From: Sporisorium sorghi
Taxonomy: Eukaryota > Basidiomycota > Ustilaginomycetes > Ustilaginales > Ustilaginaceae
Length of the DNA: 64,000 nucleotides
NCBI GenBank assembly: GCA_023212695.1
Contig: JALCCG010000074.1
Coordinates: forward strand, 1 to 64,000
Direction of reading: 5' to 3'
Below the pieces are notes generated by a model. It was given only the letters and a program-made list of their open reading frames with translations, was not told the origin of the DNA and ran no database searches. The position numbers and the translations under genes are program-made. Below are positions 16,922-26,076 of this stretch, in pieces (position 1 is the stretch's first letter; every line of letters starts with the position of its first letter).

Positions 16922-18747
16922 ATAACCGCCCTCCCCTCATTGTTCAAGGGCAGGGTGAAGGTCACGGTTGTGCCCTTCTCAAGCTCTGATTGCAGGGTAA
17001 TAAAGCCTCCATGGGCTCTGACAATTTCCCGGGCAATGGATAAACCGAGTCCCGTTCCGCCTAAATTGCGTGTTCTGGCCTTATCTACGCGGTAGAAGCG
17101 TTCAAAGATCCGGTCCAGATCCTTCTTCGGAATACCGATCCCGGTATCCTTAACGGATAAAGACAGCATGCCTTCCTCCGTAATGCTTGCATCCATGGTG
17201 ATAGTGCCTCCGTCTGGCGTATATTTCAAGGCATTGGAGATCAGGTTGTCGAGAACCTGATCGATGCCGTCCCGGTCCAGCATAGCTGTAGATACCCCTG
17301 GTTTAACCTCAATTATGGTGCGGATATGCTTTTGCTTCATTTGGAAAGAGAAACGATCCTCTACATCCTCCAACATCTCCACAATGTCCGTCGGCTCCTT
17401 ATGCAGAGCTGCCTCCTTGGAATCAAGCCGTGACAGATGCAGCAGGTCCGTTACCAGTCGGATCATCCGGCCGGTCTCGTTCTGGATGACGCCGACAAAT
17501 CGCGGCCCCATCTGTTTATCCTCCAGCGCCCCATCCTCCAGCGCCTCGGTATAACTCTTGATGGTGGTCAGCGGCGTACGCAGCTCATGGGATACATTCG
17601 CCACGAACTCCCGCCGCGACGCTTCCAGCTTCTCCTGCTCTGTAACGTCTTGCAGCACCGCAATCGTACCGGTGATGCCAATCTCCCGCCGGTGAATCGG
17701 CGTAAAGGTCACACGCATCATGAACGGCTCGCTGCCCTCGCGCGGCACAATCTCCAGCAGCTTGGAATCATGCCCTTCGCTGCGCGCCAGCGCCTCCGAT
17801 TCGGATTCCTCTAGGCCCAGCAGGGATACGATATCATGTCCTGCCAGCTCCTCCCCCTCCACGCCCAACATTTCCCCGGCGCGCCGGTTCATCAGGATGA
17901 CACGTCCCGCTTCATCGGTTGCAATAACGCCGTCACTCATATTGGTCAGAATCGAAGCAAGCTTCTCCTTCTCTTCTTCGTTCTGCGAGAGGGCTTCGCG
18001 CAGACGGCTGGTCATATAGTTGAACGCCTGGCTGAGCTGGCCAATCTCATCGCTGCCGAACACCGGCGTTTTCTCGGTGAACCGTCCGTCCGCAACAGCT
18101 CGGGCATGCTTGGTCAATTCCTTGATCGGATGGGTAATCGTATGCGACAGAATGACGCCAAGCACCGCGGTTAAGCCAAGCGCCAACAGAATCCCCGATA
18201 TAAAAATATTGTTGATCCGCTGCATCGTGCTGTATAGCTCGCTCATGCTGGCCACAATGTAGATGGCACCGACGATTTTCTCGTTATACATGACCGGCTT
18301 GGCCACCACTTTCTTGCGGATATTATCATCATCGATAATATATTCCTCATTATCCTGTATTCCCTGCAATGCCCGGCTGACAACCGTTTGTGTATTCTTG
18401 GTGTTCACGTAGTCCGCATGCGAAGGCAGCGAGGTGGTGAGAACCCGTCCCGTGGAATCCAGCACCTGAATCTCGGCTCCGTTCAAATTGAACAGATTGT
18501 TCACCATAATCCGCAGGCTGTCGATCGAATCCTCTTCCGAATCATTCTCGCCGCCAAGGGTCTTAGCTGCCAGCACTGACATCAGCTCGGCGCGCTCCTG
18601 CAAGTCCTTCGTGAAGTTGCTGGTCAGCGAGTTTTTCATCGCACTCACAAAATACACCCCGATCAGCTGCATCGCGATCAGAATGAGAAGGACATAAATG
18701 ATGATGACCTTCGCCTGAATGGTGCGGAAGAAGGACAGCCACTTCAT
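16918..18747 (-). CDS. walK: WalK cell-wall sensor histidine kinase
   Basis: 609 residues. Order: membrane helix at 14-34, an extracytoplasmic sensor loop to ~180, a second helix at 181-201, HAMP at 202-255, PAS at 264-375, HisKA with the phosphoacceptor His387 in FVANVSHELRTP, and HATPase with N-box LDNLISNALKYTPDG, DTGIGIP and GGTGLGLSIA. It phosphorylates WalR and controls autolysins in response to wall status. The ATG overlaps the walR stop by one base, and its end overlaps walH. Confidence 0.97.
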   Translation of the reverse strand: MKWLSFFRTIQAKVIIIYVLLILIAMQLIGVYFVSAMKNSLTSNFTKDLQERAELMSVLAAKTLGGENDSEEDSIDSLRIMVNNLFNLNGAEIQVLDSTGRVLTTSLPSHADYVNTKNTQTVVSRALQGIQDNEEYIIDDDNIRKKVVAKPVMYNEKIVGAIYIVASMSELYSTMQRINNIFISGILLALGLTAVLGVILSHTITHPIKELTKHARAVADGRFTEKTPVFGSDEIGQLSQAFNYMTSRLREALSQNEEEKEKLASILTNMSDGVIATDEAGRVILMNRRAGEMLGVEGEELAGHDIVSLLGLEESESEALARSEGHDSKLLEIVPREGSEPFMMRVTFTPIHRREIGITGTIAVLQDVTEQEKLEASRREFVANVSHELRTPLTTIKSYTEALEDGALEDKQMGPRFVGVIQNETGRMIRLVTDLLHLSRLDSKEAALHKEPTDIVEMLEDVEDRFSFQMKQKHIRTIIEVKPGVSTAMLDRDGIDQVLDNLISNALKYTPDGGTITMDASITEEGMLSLSVKDTGIGIPKKDLDRIFERFYRVDKARTRNLGGTGLGLSIAREIVRAHGGFITLQSELEKGTTVTFTLPLNNEGRAVM

Positions 18748-19478
18748 TACAGGCCTCCGTTTTTAGCGCTGCGCATCAGATAACCTAGTCCACGCCGAGT
18801 CAGAATGTATTCCGGCTTGCTGGGATTCTCTTCGATTTTCTCGCGCAGTCGTCGGATGGTAACGTCCACGGTCCGCACATCGCCAAAGTATTCAAAGCCC
18901 CATACTGCCTGCAGCAAATGTTCGCGCGTCATCACTTTCCCTGCATTCCGGGCCAAATAATACACCAATTCATATTCACGGTGCGTCAGATCGAGCGCTT
19001 CCCCGCTTTTGTATACCATATACATATCCGTATCTATAAACAGCTCGAACAACCGCAGGCCTTGTCCACCCGCAGTTGTGCCGCCTGTGTTATCCGCTGA
19101 GTTGTCGGGCTTTTGCTGGCGGCGCATTTGCGCCTTCACGCGTGCCAGTATTTCTCTTGTGCTGAAGGGCTTCGTCACATAATCATCTGCGCCAAGCTCA
19201 AGTCCAAGCACCTTGTCGATCTCTCCGTCCTTTGCCGTGAGCATGATGATCGGGATCTGCAGGTTAGCGGCACGTACCTCGCGGCACACATCCATTCCAT
19301 CTTTACCGGGCAGCATCAAATCAAGCAGCATTAAATCCGGCCGCTTCGTGAGCGCAATCTCCACGGCGCTAATGCCATCAAAAGCACAGATGACGTCATA
19401 GCCCTCTTTTTCCAAGTTAAACTTTAAAATATCGGCGATGGGCTGTTCATCATCCACCACCAGAATGGTTCCCTGCAT
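18747..19478 (-). CDS. walR: WalR cell-wall response regulator
   Basis: 243 residues from the ATG at 19478 ([11 protein letters not shown]), with GAGGTG nine bases upstream; a GTG four codons earlier has no site. Receiver domain with the phosphoacceptor Asp in [13 protein letters not shown] and the Lys in VTKPFS, then an OmpR-type winged helix ([20 protein letters not shown], and [17 protein letters not shown]). First gene of walRKHIJ. It binds TGTWAH-N5-TGTWAH, and one such site occurs upstream of the neighbouring M23 hydrolase gene (21716-21732). Confidence 0.97.
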   Translation of the reverse strand: MQGTILVVDDEQPIADILKFNLEKEGYDVICAFDGISAVEIALTKRPDLMLLDLMLPGKDGMDVCREVRAANLQIPIIMLTAKDGEIDKVLGLELGADDYVTKPFSTREILARVKAQMRRQQKPDNSADNTGGTTAGGQGLRLFELFIDTDMYMVYKSGEALDLTHREYELVYYLARNAGKVMTREHLLQAVWGFEYFGDVRTVDVTIRRLREKIEENPSKPEYILTRRGLGYLMRSAKNGGL

Positions 19479-19592
19479 CTTCCTGTTCACCTCATACCTT
19501 CACTTAAACGGTCTTCTTTTCATTTTACCACACCTGCCGCCGCTACACACCCACCGCTCCTGAGCAGCCATCTCAATGTAAAGGGCGGCAAA

Positions 19593-19900
19593 TTCCCGCT
19601 CTGTCCCACATCCCCCTCCACCCGCACCACCCCTAAGTGGTCGCTCCGATTCAGGGGACTGCCCTCTTTGCTTCGGCAGCATGGCCGGAGGGTGCGGGGA
19701 TGGATCGACAGATAAGGGAAACCTTCGACTGCAGCAAGTGGGGTCATTCGGAGAGCGTGAGCGATCGCCTTTGAATTCGGAAAATTTCATCGTAAGCCAC
19801 ATTTCTATTTTCCGAATTCAACAGCGACGGAGAAGGACACCACTTGCGACACCACTGCAAATATTTCCCGTTCTGTCTCACATCCCCCTCCACCCGCACC
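19593..19900. repeat. Intergenic repeat element with direct and inverted repeats
   Basis: A 36-bp segment beginning TTCCCGCTCTG at 19593-19628 recurs at 19865-19900 with two C/T differences. Between them TTGAATTCGGAAAAT (19771-19785) and its exact inverse (19807-19821) enclose 21 bases, and the similarity of the two arms extends outward imperfectly to GCAAGTGG on both sides. The whole could fold into a long hairpin. No coding sequence inside. It resembles a MITE or other genome-wide palindromic repeat. Confidence 0.65.
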
Positions 19901-19915
19901 GCCTGCCAAGACGCA

Positions 19916-19947
19916 AAAATGACCGCCCCCGTTAAGGAGCGGCCATC
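19916..19947 (-). terminator. Terminator of the M23 peptidase gene
   Basis: On the minus strand GGCCGCTCC-TTAACG-GGGGCGGTC with two mismatches, followed by ATTTTTGC, 68 bases past the stop codon. Confidence 0.65.
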
Positions 19948-20014
19948 TTCACTATTATGATATATGAACCAATAATGGCTTATGTCGCATTGGTTTCCCT
20001 AGTATAACACAGAA

Positions 20015-21589
20015 CTACAGATAATTCATCGGATTTTGGGCAACTCCATTTTTTTGCACTTCGAAATGCAGATGGGTTCCCGTAGAGCGGCCCGTATTGC
20101 CCATGACCCCCAGCTTGGAGCCTTGTCCAACCGATTGTCCGTTACTAACGGAAATCTTGCTCATATGACCGTAAAGGGTACGATATCCGTTGCCATGATC
20201 GACAATAACGACGTTGCCATAGCCGCTCTGCTGACCGGCAAAGACAACTCTTCCGGAGGCGGATGCCATAATGGTGCTGCCTCCCACCATATCGACCCCC
20301 TCATGGCTTCTTCCCCAGCGATGTCCGAAGGGACTCGTAATTCGTGCTCCGCTCACTGGCCAAGCAAACATGCTGCCGCTGGATTTCTGGCTCATGGCTG
20401 CGGTGGATGTCTTTTTCTTAGGAGCCACCTTGGTGCCTTTGTACACAACTTCCGGCAGGGATTCCTGCACCACCTGTTGACCCGTCCATTGCTTGGATAT
20501 GACCTTGCCGTTCTCTTTGGTTACGATATAATCGACCGTTTTCACACCATCGCGTCCAGGGCGGACGACTTTTCGCTTGCCAAGCGGAAGTTCGCTGCTC
20601 TTGCGAACAATCGTTTCCGGTTTGCTTGGCTGCTTCACCGATACCGTCTCAACCGTTCTTACGGTGAGCGGCGCTTCCGGCTTCGTCACTTGCAGCTCGG
20701 CGCCGATCTGCACGTATTTCTCCTCCAGCTGGGGATTCAATGCCATCACGTCAGCTGACTTCATGCCGAACTGCTGGGCAATCGAGGATATGGTATCTCC
20801 CTCTGTTACCGTGTAAACCACCGGCTTGTCCTTGGTGCCCGTAAGCACCTTCATCGCCTCTTCCACGTCCAGCACCTTGTTCGGATCGGCCTTCGTGTTG
20901 GCCAGCGAGATGTTTTCTTTAATATCAACCGACTGGAGCCCGCTGCCGTTATCGTTCTTCTTGTTTGATGCCGATGCGGAGGTCTTCGTGAAGGCAACCT
21001 TCTGCGTCTGCTCCTTCTTGGCAGCAGCCGGAGCGAATTTCAACTTCGCTGCCTCAACGGCCGCTTGTGCCGTCTGCTGATCCTTCACGATTGCCACGGT
21101 CTCTCCGTTCACCTTCAGCTCCACGCCGCGGGCATAGGCCTTCAGCATGCCGTCCAGCTTATCAAGGGTCTCCTCGCTGTTCACGATTGGCTTATAGGAA
21201 CGGTCCGCCTTGGTTGTGATACCTTCGGTATGAAGTACCATAAGGACGTCGGGATACTCCTCCTGATATTCCTGTTGCTTCTCTTTCAGAAGCTGGTCAA
21301 GCTGAGCATCATCTTGAATGGTACCAACTGCCTTCCCATCTACAAGCACATGGTAGAACGGAATCGTGTTCGCGTTCACATACGCTTTTCCGCCAGTATA
21401 TATCGATCCTGCTATGAGCAATGCCCCTGCCGATATCCAAACCCATCTGCGCGGTGATTTCCATCCCCGGCTGTGTGGGCTCGACGGCTCAGAGGACCCG
21501 CTATTCGAGTTGTTGTTGTGGGCAGAATGTTCGCCTGCCTGCTTGCGCAAGACGCTGTTCATCCACCGTTTCCCCTTAGAACCTTTCAT
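20015..21589 (-). CDS. Membrane-anchored M23 endopeptidase with LysM and G5 domains
   Basis: 524 residues from the ATG at 21589 (MKGSKGKRW), directly after GGAGAGAGAC. A Ser/Asn-rich cytoplasmic segment precedes one membrane helix (WVWISAGALLIAGSIY, about 46-62). Outside follow a coiled region, LysM (YTVTEGDTISSIAQQFGMKS), a G5 domain (around VRTVETVSVKQPS ... VDYIVTKENGK) and the M23 zinc peptidase domain, with metal ligands in SHEGVDM and HLHFEV. It cleaves peptidoglycan cross-bridges or stem peptides. It lies upstream of walRK on the same strand and has a perfect WalR box at 21716-21732, so it is very probably part of the WalR regulon, like lytE or cwlO in Bacillus. Confidence 0.93.
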   Translation of the reverse strand: MKGSKGKRWMNSVLRKQAGEHSAHNNNSNSGSSEPSSPHSRGWKSPRRWVWISAGALLIAGSIYTGGKAYVNANTIPFYHVLVDGKAVGTIQDDAQLDQLLKEKQQEYQEEYPDVLMVLHTEGITTKADRSYKPIVNSEETLDKLDGMLKAYARGVELKVNGETVAIVKDQQTAQAAVEAAKLKFAPAAAKKEQTQKVAFTKTSASASNKKNDNGSGLQSVDIKENISLANTKADPNKVLDVEEAMKVLTGTKDKPVVYTVTEGDTISSIAQQFGMKSADVMALNPQLEEKYVQIGAELQVTKPEAPLTVRTVETVSVKQPSKPETIVRKSSELPLGKRKVVRPGRDGVKTVDYIVTKENGKVISKQWTGQQVVQESLPEVVYKGTKVAPKKKTSTAAMSQKSSGSMFAWPVSGARITSPFGHRWGRSHEGVDMVGGSTIMASASGRVVFAGQQSGYGNVVIVDHGNGYRTLYGHMSKISVSNGQSVGQGSKLGVMGNTGRSTGTHLHFEVQKNGVAQNPMNYL

Positions 21590-21670
21590 GTCTCTCTCCT
21601 TTAAGCCTTGTTCATATGTAAGACTCTGTTCATCTGAACCTGCCGACTTAGCATTGAATATGACACTACC

Positions 21671-21676
21671 TGTCAA
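21671..21676 (-). promoter_or_regulatory. -35 element of the M23 gene promoter
   Basis: TTGACA on the minus strand, 82 bases upstream of the start and about 40 bases downstream of the WalR box. The -10 (TGCTAA at 21648-21653, 17-bp spacing) is poor, which fits an activated promoter. Confidence 0.45.
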
Positions 21677-21715
21677 AAGGTATCAAAATTTTAACCTTTT
21701 CGATCTTCGTATACT

Positions 21716-21732
21716 TTAACATAGCCATTACA
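21716..21732 (-). promoter_or_regulatory. WalR binding site
   Basis: TGTAAT-GGCTA-TGTTAA on the minus strand is a perfect fit to the WalR consensus TGTWAH-N5-TGTWAH. It lies 127 bases upstream of the M23 hydrolase start and upstream of a TTGACA -35. Confidence 0.75.
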
Positions 21733-21758
21733 ATCATTTCAAGTTTGTGAAAACAGCG

Positions 21759-21785
21759 AAAAACCCGCGCACAGCACGGGTTTCC
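21759..21785 (-). terminator. Terminator of the Asp/Ser-rich membrane protein gene
   Basis: On the minus strand AAACCCGTGC-TGT-GCGCGGGTTTTT, about 75 bases past the stop at 21862. Confidence 0.8.
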
Positions 21786-21861
21786 TGATTTTTTCCAATA
21801 TACAACTTTCGCCAGTCAGTGACAAAACAGTGACAAACCGGGTCTGAAACCCGCCATACCG

Positions 21862-22542
21862 TTATTCTTGGAGCATCGAGATCAATTTATCGAATTCTTC
21901 CGGGTTCAAATATTTGGATATGCCCTCTTCGATCTCCGTAAGCTCCGCTGCCGTCAGGCCATCCTCCATGGCCTCGGATATCTTCTGCATTTCGGATTGG
22001 GGCAGCTTATTCATCAGCATGGTAAAAATCTCTTCCTTATCCGCCGTCGACAGACTTTCTTTCCGATCCACGATATCCGTTGGAGACATCACAATCTCTT
22101 GATCCTCCAGGGAGGAATCATCGGACTCCGTCGTAGTGGTCCCCATCACGGGCAGAGAATCTTCCGGTGCCTGATCATCAACCGGCGGCTCGTCCGAATT
22201 CCCCGATGGGCCTGTAGTCGCCTTGGTGTCCTCTTCTGCCCCTCCGCTCTGATCTGCCCCTGCCCCTGATGGGAGATCATCAGATGCTGCACCCTGGCCG
22301 GGGGGATCCTGTGCCTTCGGAATGTCCCCGCTGCTATCATCTGTCTTAGAGCTCGAACCCATGCCCAGCATCGTCTTCATAATGCCGCCAACCCCCACCG
22401 ACTCCGTCTCCAGTTGAATATTGAAACTGGCAAGAACCGATTGAAGATAGGCATTGACCACAATGCCCGTTGTCACAATCGTCAGTGTACTCACCAGTAT
22501 GGCGGTAAGGCTGACCTTCAGCAGCCATTTCATCCAATTCAT
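21862..22542 (-). CDS. Single-pass membrane protein with low-complexity linker, function unknown
   Basis: 226 residues from the ATG at 22542 (MNWMKWLLK), after GGAGGAGATACG. One N-terminal membrane helix (VSLTAILVSTLTIVTTGIVV, about 9-30) is followed by a linker of ~90 residues rich in Asp, Ser, Gly, Pro and Thr. A helical C-terminal domain follows (STADKEEIFTMLMNKLPQSE ... AAELTEIEEGISKYLNPEEF). It lies outside the wal operon, upstream of the M23 gene, with its own terminator. I do not recognise the family; the layout suggests a membrane-tethered extracytoplasmic protein. Confidence 0.75.
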   Translation of the reverse strand: MNWMKWLLKVSLTAILVSTLTIVTTGIVVNAYLQSVLASFNIQLETESVGVGGIMKTMLGMGSSSKTDDSSGDIPKAQDPPGQGAASDDLPSGAGADQSGGAEEDTKATTGPSGNSDEPPVDDQAPEDSLPVMGTTTTESDDSSLEDQEIVMSPTDIVDRKESLSTADKEEIFTMLMNKLPQSEMQKISEAMEDGLTAAELTEIEEGISKYLNPEEFDKLISMLQE

Positions 22543-22801
22543 CCGTATCTCCTCCTTCCTCATGCATGCTCAGAAATGACATGACAATGATTGCTTTCTT
22601 TTTCCAGTATTGACGGCTCGGAATCGCTTCAACCGTTTTGCATCCACTTTTTCTACTTCTTATTTGATATATTTCATGATTCACGTAAATTCAGGCCACA
22701 CTAGTCCCGTGTTGTGAAGGCAGGAATCGACCACACCGGGGTATTTGTGATACATATATAGTCAATTGGAAACTGCATATGAAGGAGGGTTCATTCTAGC
22801 A

Positions 22802-23479
22802 ATGATTCATATCTTAATCGCGGATGACGACGCGCATATTCGGGAGCTGCTGCAATATCATCTTCAATCGGAAGGGTATACGGTCTTTACAGCTGCTGAT
22901 GGGAAGGAAGCCTCTGCTCGCTTGGCGGAAGAACAGATTCATCTGGCTGTCGTGGATGTCATGATGCCGAATATGGACGGCTATCAGCTCTGCGAGGAAA
23001 TTCGGCGGTATTATGATTTTCCCGTCATTCTGCTGACGGCAAAGGATCAGCTCGTGGACAAGGAGAAGGGTTTTGCTGTAGGTACGGATGATTATCTAAC
23101 CAAACCTTTTGAGCCAAAGGAATTATTGTTTCGCATCAAGGCGCTGCTGCGGAGGTATCAGATGGTGAGCGCAGATAAAATTCATCTGAACGAAACCACG
23201 ATCGACCGCAAAAGCTATGAAGTTCAGGGACACGGAAAGGTGCTGATGCTGCCGATGAAGGAATTTGAGCTGCTCTCTCAGCTTGCAAGCTATCCGGACC
23301 GGACGTTCTCACGCGAGGAATTGATTCAGCTCATCTGGGGGGCGGATTTTGAGGGGGATGACCGCACCGTTGACGTTCATATTAAAAGACTGCGGGAGCG
23401 CTTTGGGGACCGAAGCGGCGATTTTCAAATACGAACGATCCGGGGAGTAGGATACAAATTGGAGGCCTCGCCGCAATGA
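22802..23479 (+). CDS. hssR: HssR-like haem-response regulator
   Basis: 225 residues from the ATG at 22802; AAGGAGGG is 12 bases upstream. Receiver domain with acidic pocket ADDD, phosphoacceptor Asp in VVDVMMPNMDG and Lys in LTKPFEPKEL, then an OmpR winged helix (MKEFELLSQLASYPDRTFSR, DRTVDVHIKRLRER). VVDVMM-MDGYQLC and GTDDYLTKPFE-KELLFRI-A-LRRY fit HssR. First gene of hssR-hssS-hrtB-hrtA. An HssR-like direct repeat precedes hrtB at 24875-24894. Confidence 0.82.
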   Translation: MIHILIADDDAHIRELLQYHLQSEGYTVFTAADGKEASARLAEEQIHLAVVDVMMPNMDGYQLCEEIRRYYDFPVILLTAKDQLVDKEKGFAVGTDDYLTKPFEPKELLFRIKALLRRYQMVSADKIHLNETTIDRKSYEVQGHGKVLMLPMKEFELLSQLASYPDRTFSREELIQLIWGADFEGDDRTVDVHIKRLRERFGDRSGDFQIRTIRGVGYKLEASPQ

Positions 23480-24858
23480 AGACCCTCTATTCGCGCATCG
23501 TGCTTACCACCATCGCTATTATGGTGATCAGCAGCTTGATTGCTTTTGTACTGTCCAATCTCTACTACCAGTACAATCTTAAGCCTTATAACGATCAGAA
23601 GGTCACCACCATGGCCAAGGACATCGGGGATTTCTATGACAGCCACCCGGAACTCAATATTCATGATTATCTGCAGCACATCGGGCAGCTCGGCTATCAA
23701 TTCTATCTGGTCAACGATCAAGGCAAGGAGTGGCTTTATGGCGGTATCTTCCGTGAACGGGATCTCTCGCCTGAATCCGTGCAGCAAGTGCTGAACGGTA
23801 CGGTGTACCATGGCATCGCAGAGTTTCCATCAGAGCTGTTCATTACCGGCTTCTTCGATAATGTATTAAGCAACTCTATCGGCATTCCGCTGCAGGTAGA
23901 CGGCAGCCCTCATGCACTCTTCATCAGACCCGATATTACCGTCCAGTTCGGCGAAATGCGCATCTTCTTCTCGATCATTATGGCCATCGCCATCCTGCTG
24001 AGCATTCTGTTGGTTGGCGTCATTACGCGATATATCGTGAAGCCCATCGTGAAATTAACCGAGGCCACACAGAATGTGGCAAAGGGCAATTATAACGTAC
24101 AGCTGAATGTCGCGAGAAGAGATGAGCTGGGGCAGCTCGCGGATCATTTTTCCCAGATGGCCAAAGGTATAGCGCAGTTGGAGCAGATGCGCCAGGAGTT
24201 TGTGTCCAATGTATCCCATGAAATCCAGTCACCGCTTGCCTCTATTCAAGGTTTTTCGCAGACGCTGCAAACCAAGCGCTTGTCCGAGGAACAGCAGCAG
24301 CACTACTTGTCGATTATCGAGGCGGAGAGCCGCCGGATGTCCCAGCTTAGCAAACAGCTCCTCATGCTGGCCTCCCTGGATAAAGAAGAGAATATCCTGG
24401 AGAAATCCACCTTCGACGTTGCCGAGCAAATCAAGCAGGTGTTGTTCCACACCGAATGGAACTGGCGCAGCAAGGATTTGACCATGGATATGTCACTGCC
24501 ATCTACCTATATCCACGGCGATCAACAGCTGCTGCATCAGGTATGGACCAATCTCATGACCAACAGCATCAAATTCACCGCTCCGGAAGGCATCATCTCG
24601 CTGCGTATCACAGGACAGGATAACCCATCATGCAGCATCGAGATTTCCGATACGGGCATTGGCATTCCGCCAGAACATCTCCCTCACATCTTTGACCGGT
24701 TCTACCGTGTGGATGAGGCACGCGACCGCTCCGAGGGCAGCAGCGGACTTGGTCTGGCCATAACCCAGAAGATTGTGCAGATGCACGGCGGACGCATTGA
24801 AGTAACGAGTCAGCCTGGAGAAGGAACCACCTTTACGGTGACCCTGCCCACCCTGTAG
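23476..24858 (+). CDS. hssS: HssS-like haem sensor histidine kinase
   Basis: 460 residues, ATG overlapping the hssR stop by 4 bases. Membrane helices at about 8-29 and 162-185 bracket an extracytoplasmic sensor of ~130 residues. HAMP follows (IVKPIVKLTEATQNVAKGNY), then HisKA with His248 in FVSNVSHEIQSPLASIQGFS and HATPase with the N-box WTNLMTNSIKF, DTGIGIP and GSSGLGLAI. Sequence and linkage fit HssS, which senses membrane haem stress. The signal here is inferred. Confidence 0.82.
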   Translation: MKTLYSRIVLTTIAIMVISSLIAFVLSNLYYQYNLKPYNDQKVTTMAKDIGDFYDSHPELNIHDYLQHIGQLGYQFYLVNDQGKEWLYGGIFRERDLSPESVQQVLNGTVYHGIAEFPSELFITGFFDNVLSNSIGIPLQVDGSPHALFIRPDITVQFGEMRIFFSIIMAIAILLSILLVGVITRYIVKPIVKLTEATQNVAKGNYNVQLNVARRDELGQLADHFSQMAKGIAQLEQMRQEFVSNVSHEIQSPLASIQGFSQTLQTKRLSEEQQQHYLSIIEAESRRMSQLSKQLLMLASLDKEENILEKSTFDVAEQIKQVLFHTEWNWRSKDLTMDMSLPSTYIHGDQQLLHQVWTNLMTNSIKFTAPEGIISLRITGQDNPSCSIEISDTGIGIPPEHLPHIFDRFYRVDEARDRSEGSSGLGLAITQKIVQMHGGRIEVTSQPGEGTTFTVTLPTL

Positions 24859-24874
24859 CTTAAGTCTGATTCCA

Positions 24875-24894
24875 GTTCATGCGCTGTTCATATT
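24875..24894 (+). promoter_or_regulatory. HssR-box-like direct repeat before hrtBA
   Basis: GTTCATGCG-CT-GTTCATATT: two 9-mers, the second identical to the half-site reported for HssR (GTTCATATT-N2-GTTCATATT) and the first sharing GTTCAT, with the same 2-base spacing. It lies just upstream of a TATACT -10 hexamer (24902-24907), overlapping the -35 position, as expected for activation. Confidence 0.7.
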
Positions 24895-24901
24895 CCATTC
24901 C

Positions 24902-24907
24902 TATACT
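24902..24907 (+). promoter_or_regulatory. -10 element of the hrtBA promoter
   Basis: TATACT, 7 bases after the HssR-like box; no good -35 is visible, consistent with activator dependence. Confidence 0.5.
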
Positions 24908-24975
24908 TGTGGCATATCCCGCAGAGATCATACAGGGAGATAATGCTACCCATTACAGGAATGGAGATGAGAAAC

Positions 24976-26076
24976 ATGTTTCTTGCACTGCGCGAACTTC
25001 AACACGCGAAGCTGCGTTATTTGCTGATCGGCTTCATTATGGTACTGATATCCTGGCTTGTCCTGTTCGTCACCGGATTGGCTCAGGGGCTCTCTTCCGA
25101 TAATGCCTCATCCATACAAAACATGAAGGCCGACTATCTGATACTTCAGGAAGATTCCGACCATCGGATCAACCGTTCCATTCTGACCGATGAGATCTGG
25201 AAAGAGATCCAGCGGCATCCGGCTGGAGACCATGCCGCCCCGCTGGGGGTCCACATGAACACCTTGACCAAGGAAGGCTCCACAGCCAAATTCGACGCGG
25301 CTTTTTTTGCCATCGATATGGAGAGTATGATGGCTCCCAAGGTTGTGGAAGGAACCATGATAAACAATACGGATGCGGAACATGTGATGGCTGACCGCTC
25401 CCTGAAGGATGACGGATACCGGCTTGGTGACCGGATCGTTGATCAGGCAACAGGTGCTGCATTTACGATCGCAGCCTTTACAGAAGGACAGTCCTTCAGC
25501 CATGCCCCGGTCATTCACTTGAATTTTGAGGGATGGAAGGCGCTACAGCCCAGCGGTTCACAGCAAGGGACCATCTATAATGCGGTCGCTCTGAATGGTA
25601 GTCCGGAGCAGATGGACGCTTTGGCTCAGGACATATCCGGCATCGAGATCATAACGAAAAGCGAGGCACTGCAGGGGATTCCCGGTTTCCAGGAGGAGCA
25701 GGGCTCACTCGTAATGATGATTGTGTTCTTGTTTGTCATCGCGGCTTTCGTACTGGCTGTGTTCTTCTACGTTATCACGATTCAAAAAATGAACCAGTTC
25801 GGCGTCCTGAAGGCCATTGGAGCTGGAACCGGCTATCTCGTAAGGAATCTGATCTTTCAAGTGCTGACACTGACCGTGGTCAGTCTTGCCATCAGTATCG
25901 GTCTAACTTACGGGGTATCCCTCCTGATAGTCGGCGCCGTTCCTTTTTCCTTAACTCCTTCCGTTGTTCTGCTCTGTTCCTTGCTGTTCCTGGCGGTTTC
26001 CCTGATGGGGTCTCTGCTGTCGCTCTATCGTGTTATCAAGATTGATGCAATCGAAGCTATCGGGAGGGCTGCATAA
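24976..26076 (+). CDS. hrtB: HrtB-like ABC transporter permease
   Basis: 366 residues from the ATG at 24976 (MFLALRELQHAKLRYLLIG); an ATG three codons earlier is also possible. Topology of the MacB/FtsX group: a helix at ~15-37, an extracytoplasmic domain of ~200 residues, then three helices from ~245 on (MIVFLFVIAAFVLAVFFYVI, LTLTVVSLAISIGLTYGVSL, LLCSLLFLAVSLMGSLLSL). FYVITIQKMNQFGVLKAIG is typical of HrtB/DevC permeases. It pairs with hrtA to export toxic haem or a haem by-product; function inferred from the whole module. Confidence 0.82.
   Translation: MFLALRELQHAKLRYLLIGFIMVLISWLVLFVTGLAQGLSSDNASSIQNMKADYLILQEDSDHRINRSILTDEIWKEIQRHPAGDHAAPLGVHMNTLTKEGSTAKFDAAFFAIDMESMMAPKVVEGTMINNTDAEHVMADRSLKDDGYRLGDRIVDQATGAAFTIAAFTEGQSFSHAPVIHLNFEGWKALQPSGSQQGTIYNAVALNGSPEQMDALAQDISGIEIITKSEALQGIPGFQEEQGSLVMMIVFLFVIAAFVLAVFFYVITIQKMNQFGVLKAIGAGTGYLVRNLIFQVLTLTVVSLAISIGLTYGVSLLIVGAVPFSLTPSVVLLCSLLFLAVSLMGSLLSLYRVIKIDAIEAIGRAA

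Larger units (their letters stand above)
19479..20014. other. walR upstream region with a repeat element
   Basis: 535 bases without a gene. It contains the M23-gene terminator (19916-19947), a pair of 36-bp direct repeats (19593-19628 and 19865-19900) and a 15-bp inverted repeat (19771-19821). The walR promoter must lie between the repeats and 19478. Confidence 0.6.

Noticed and set aside
20015..21760. c-di-AMP (ydaO-type) riboswitch before the M23 hydrolase
   Set aside because: Such riboswitches often precede wall hydrolase genes, but the leader here is short and lacks the conserved core; a WalR box is present instead.
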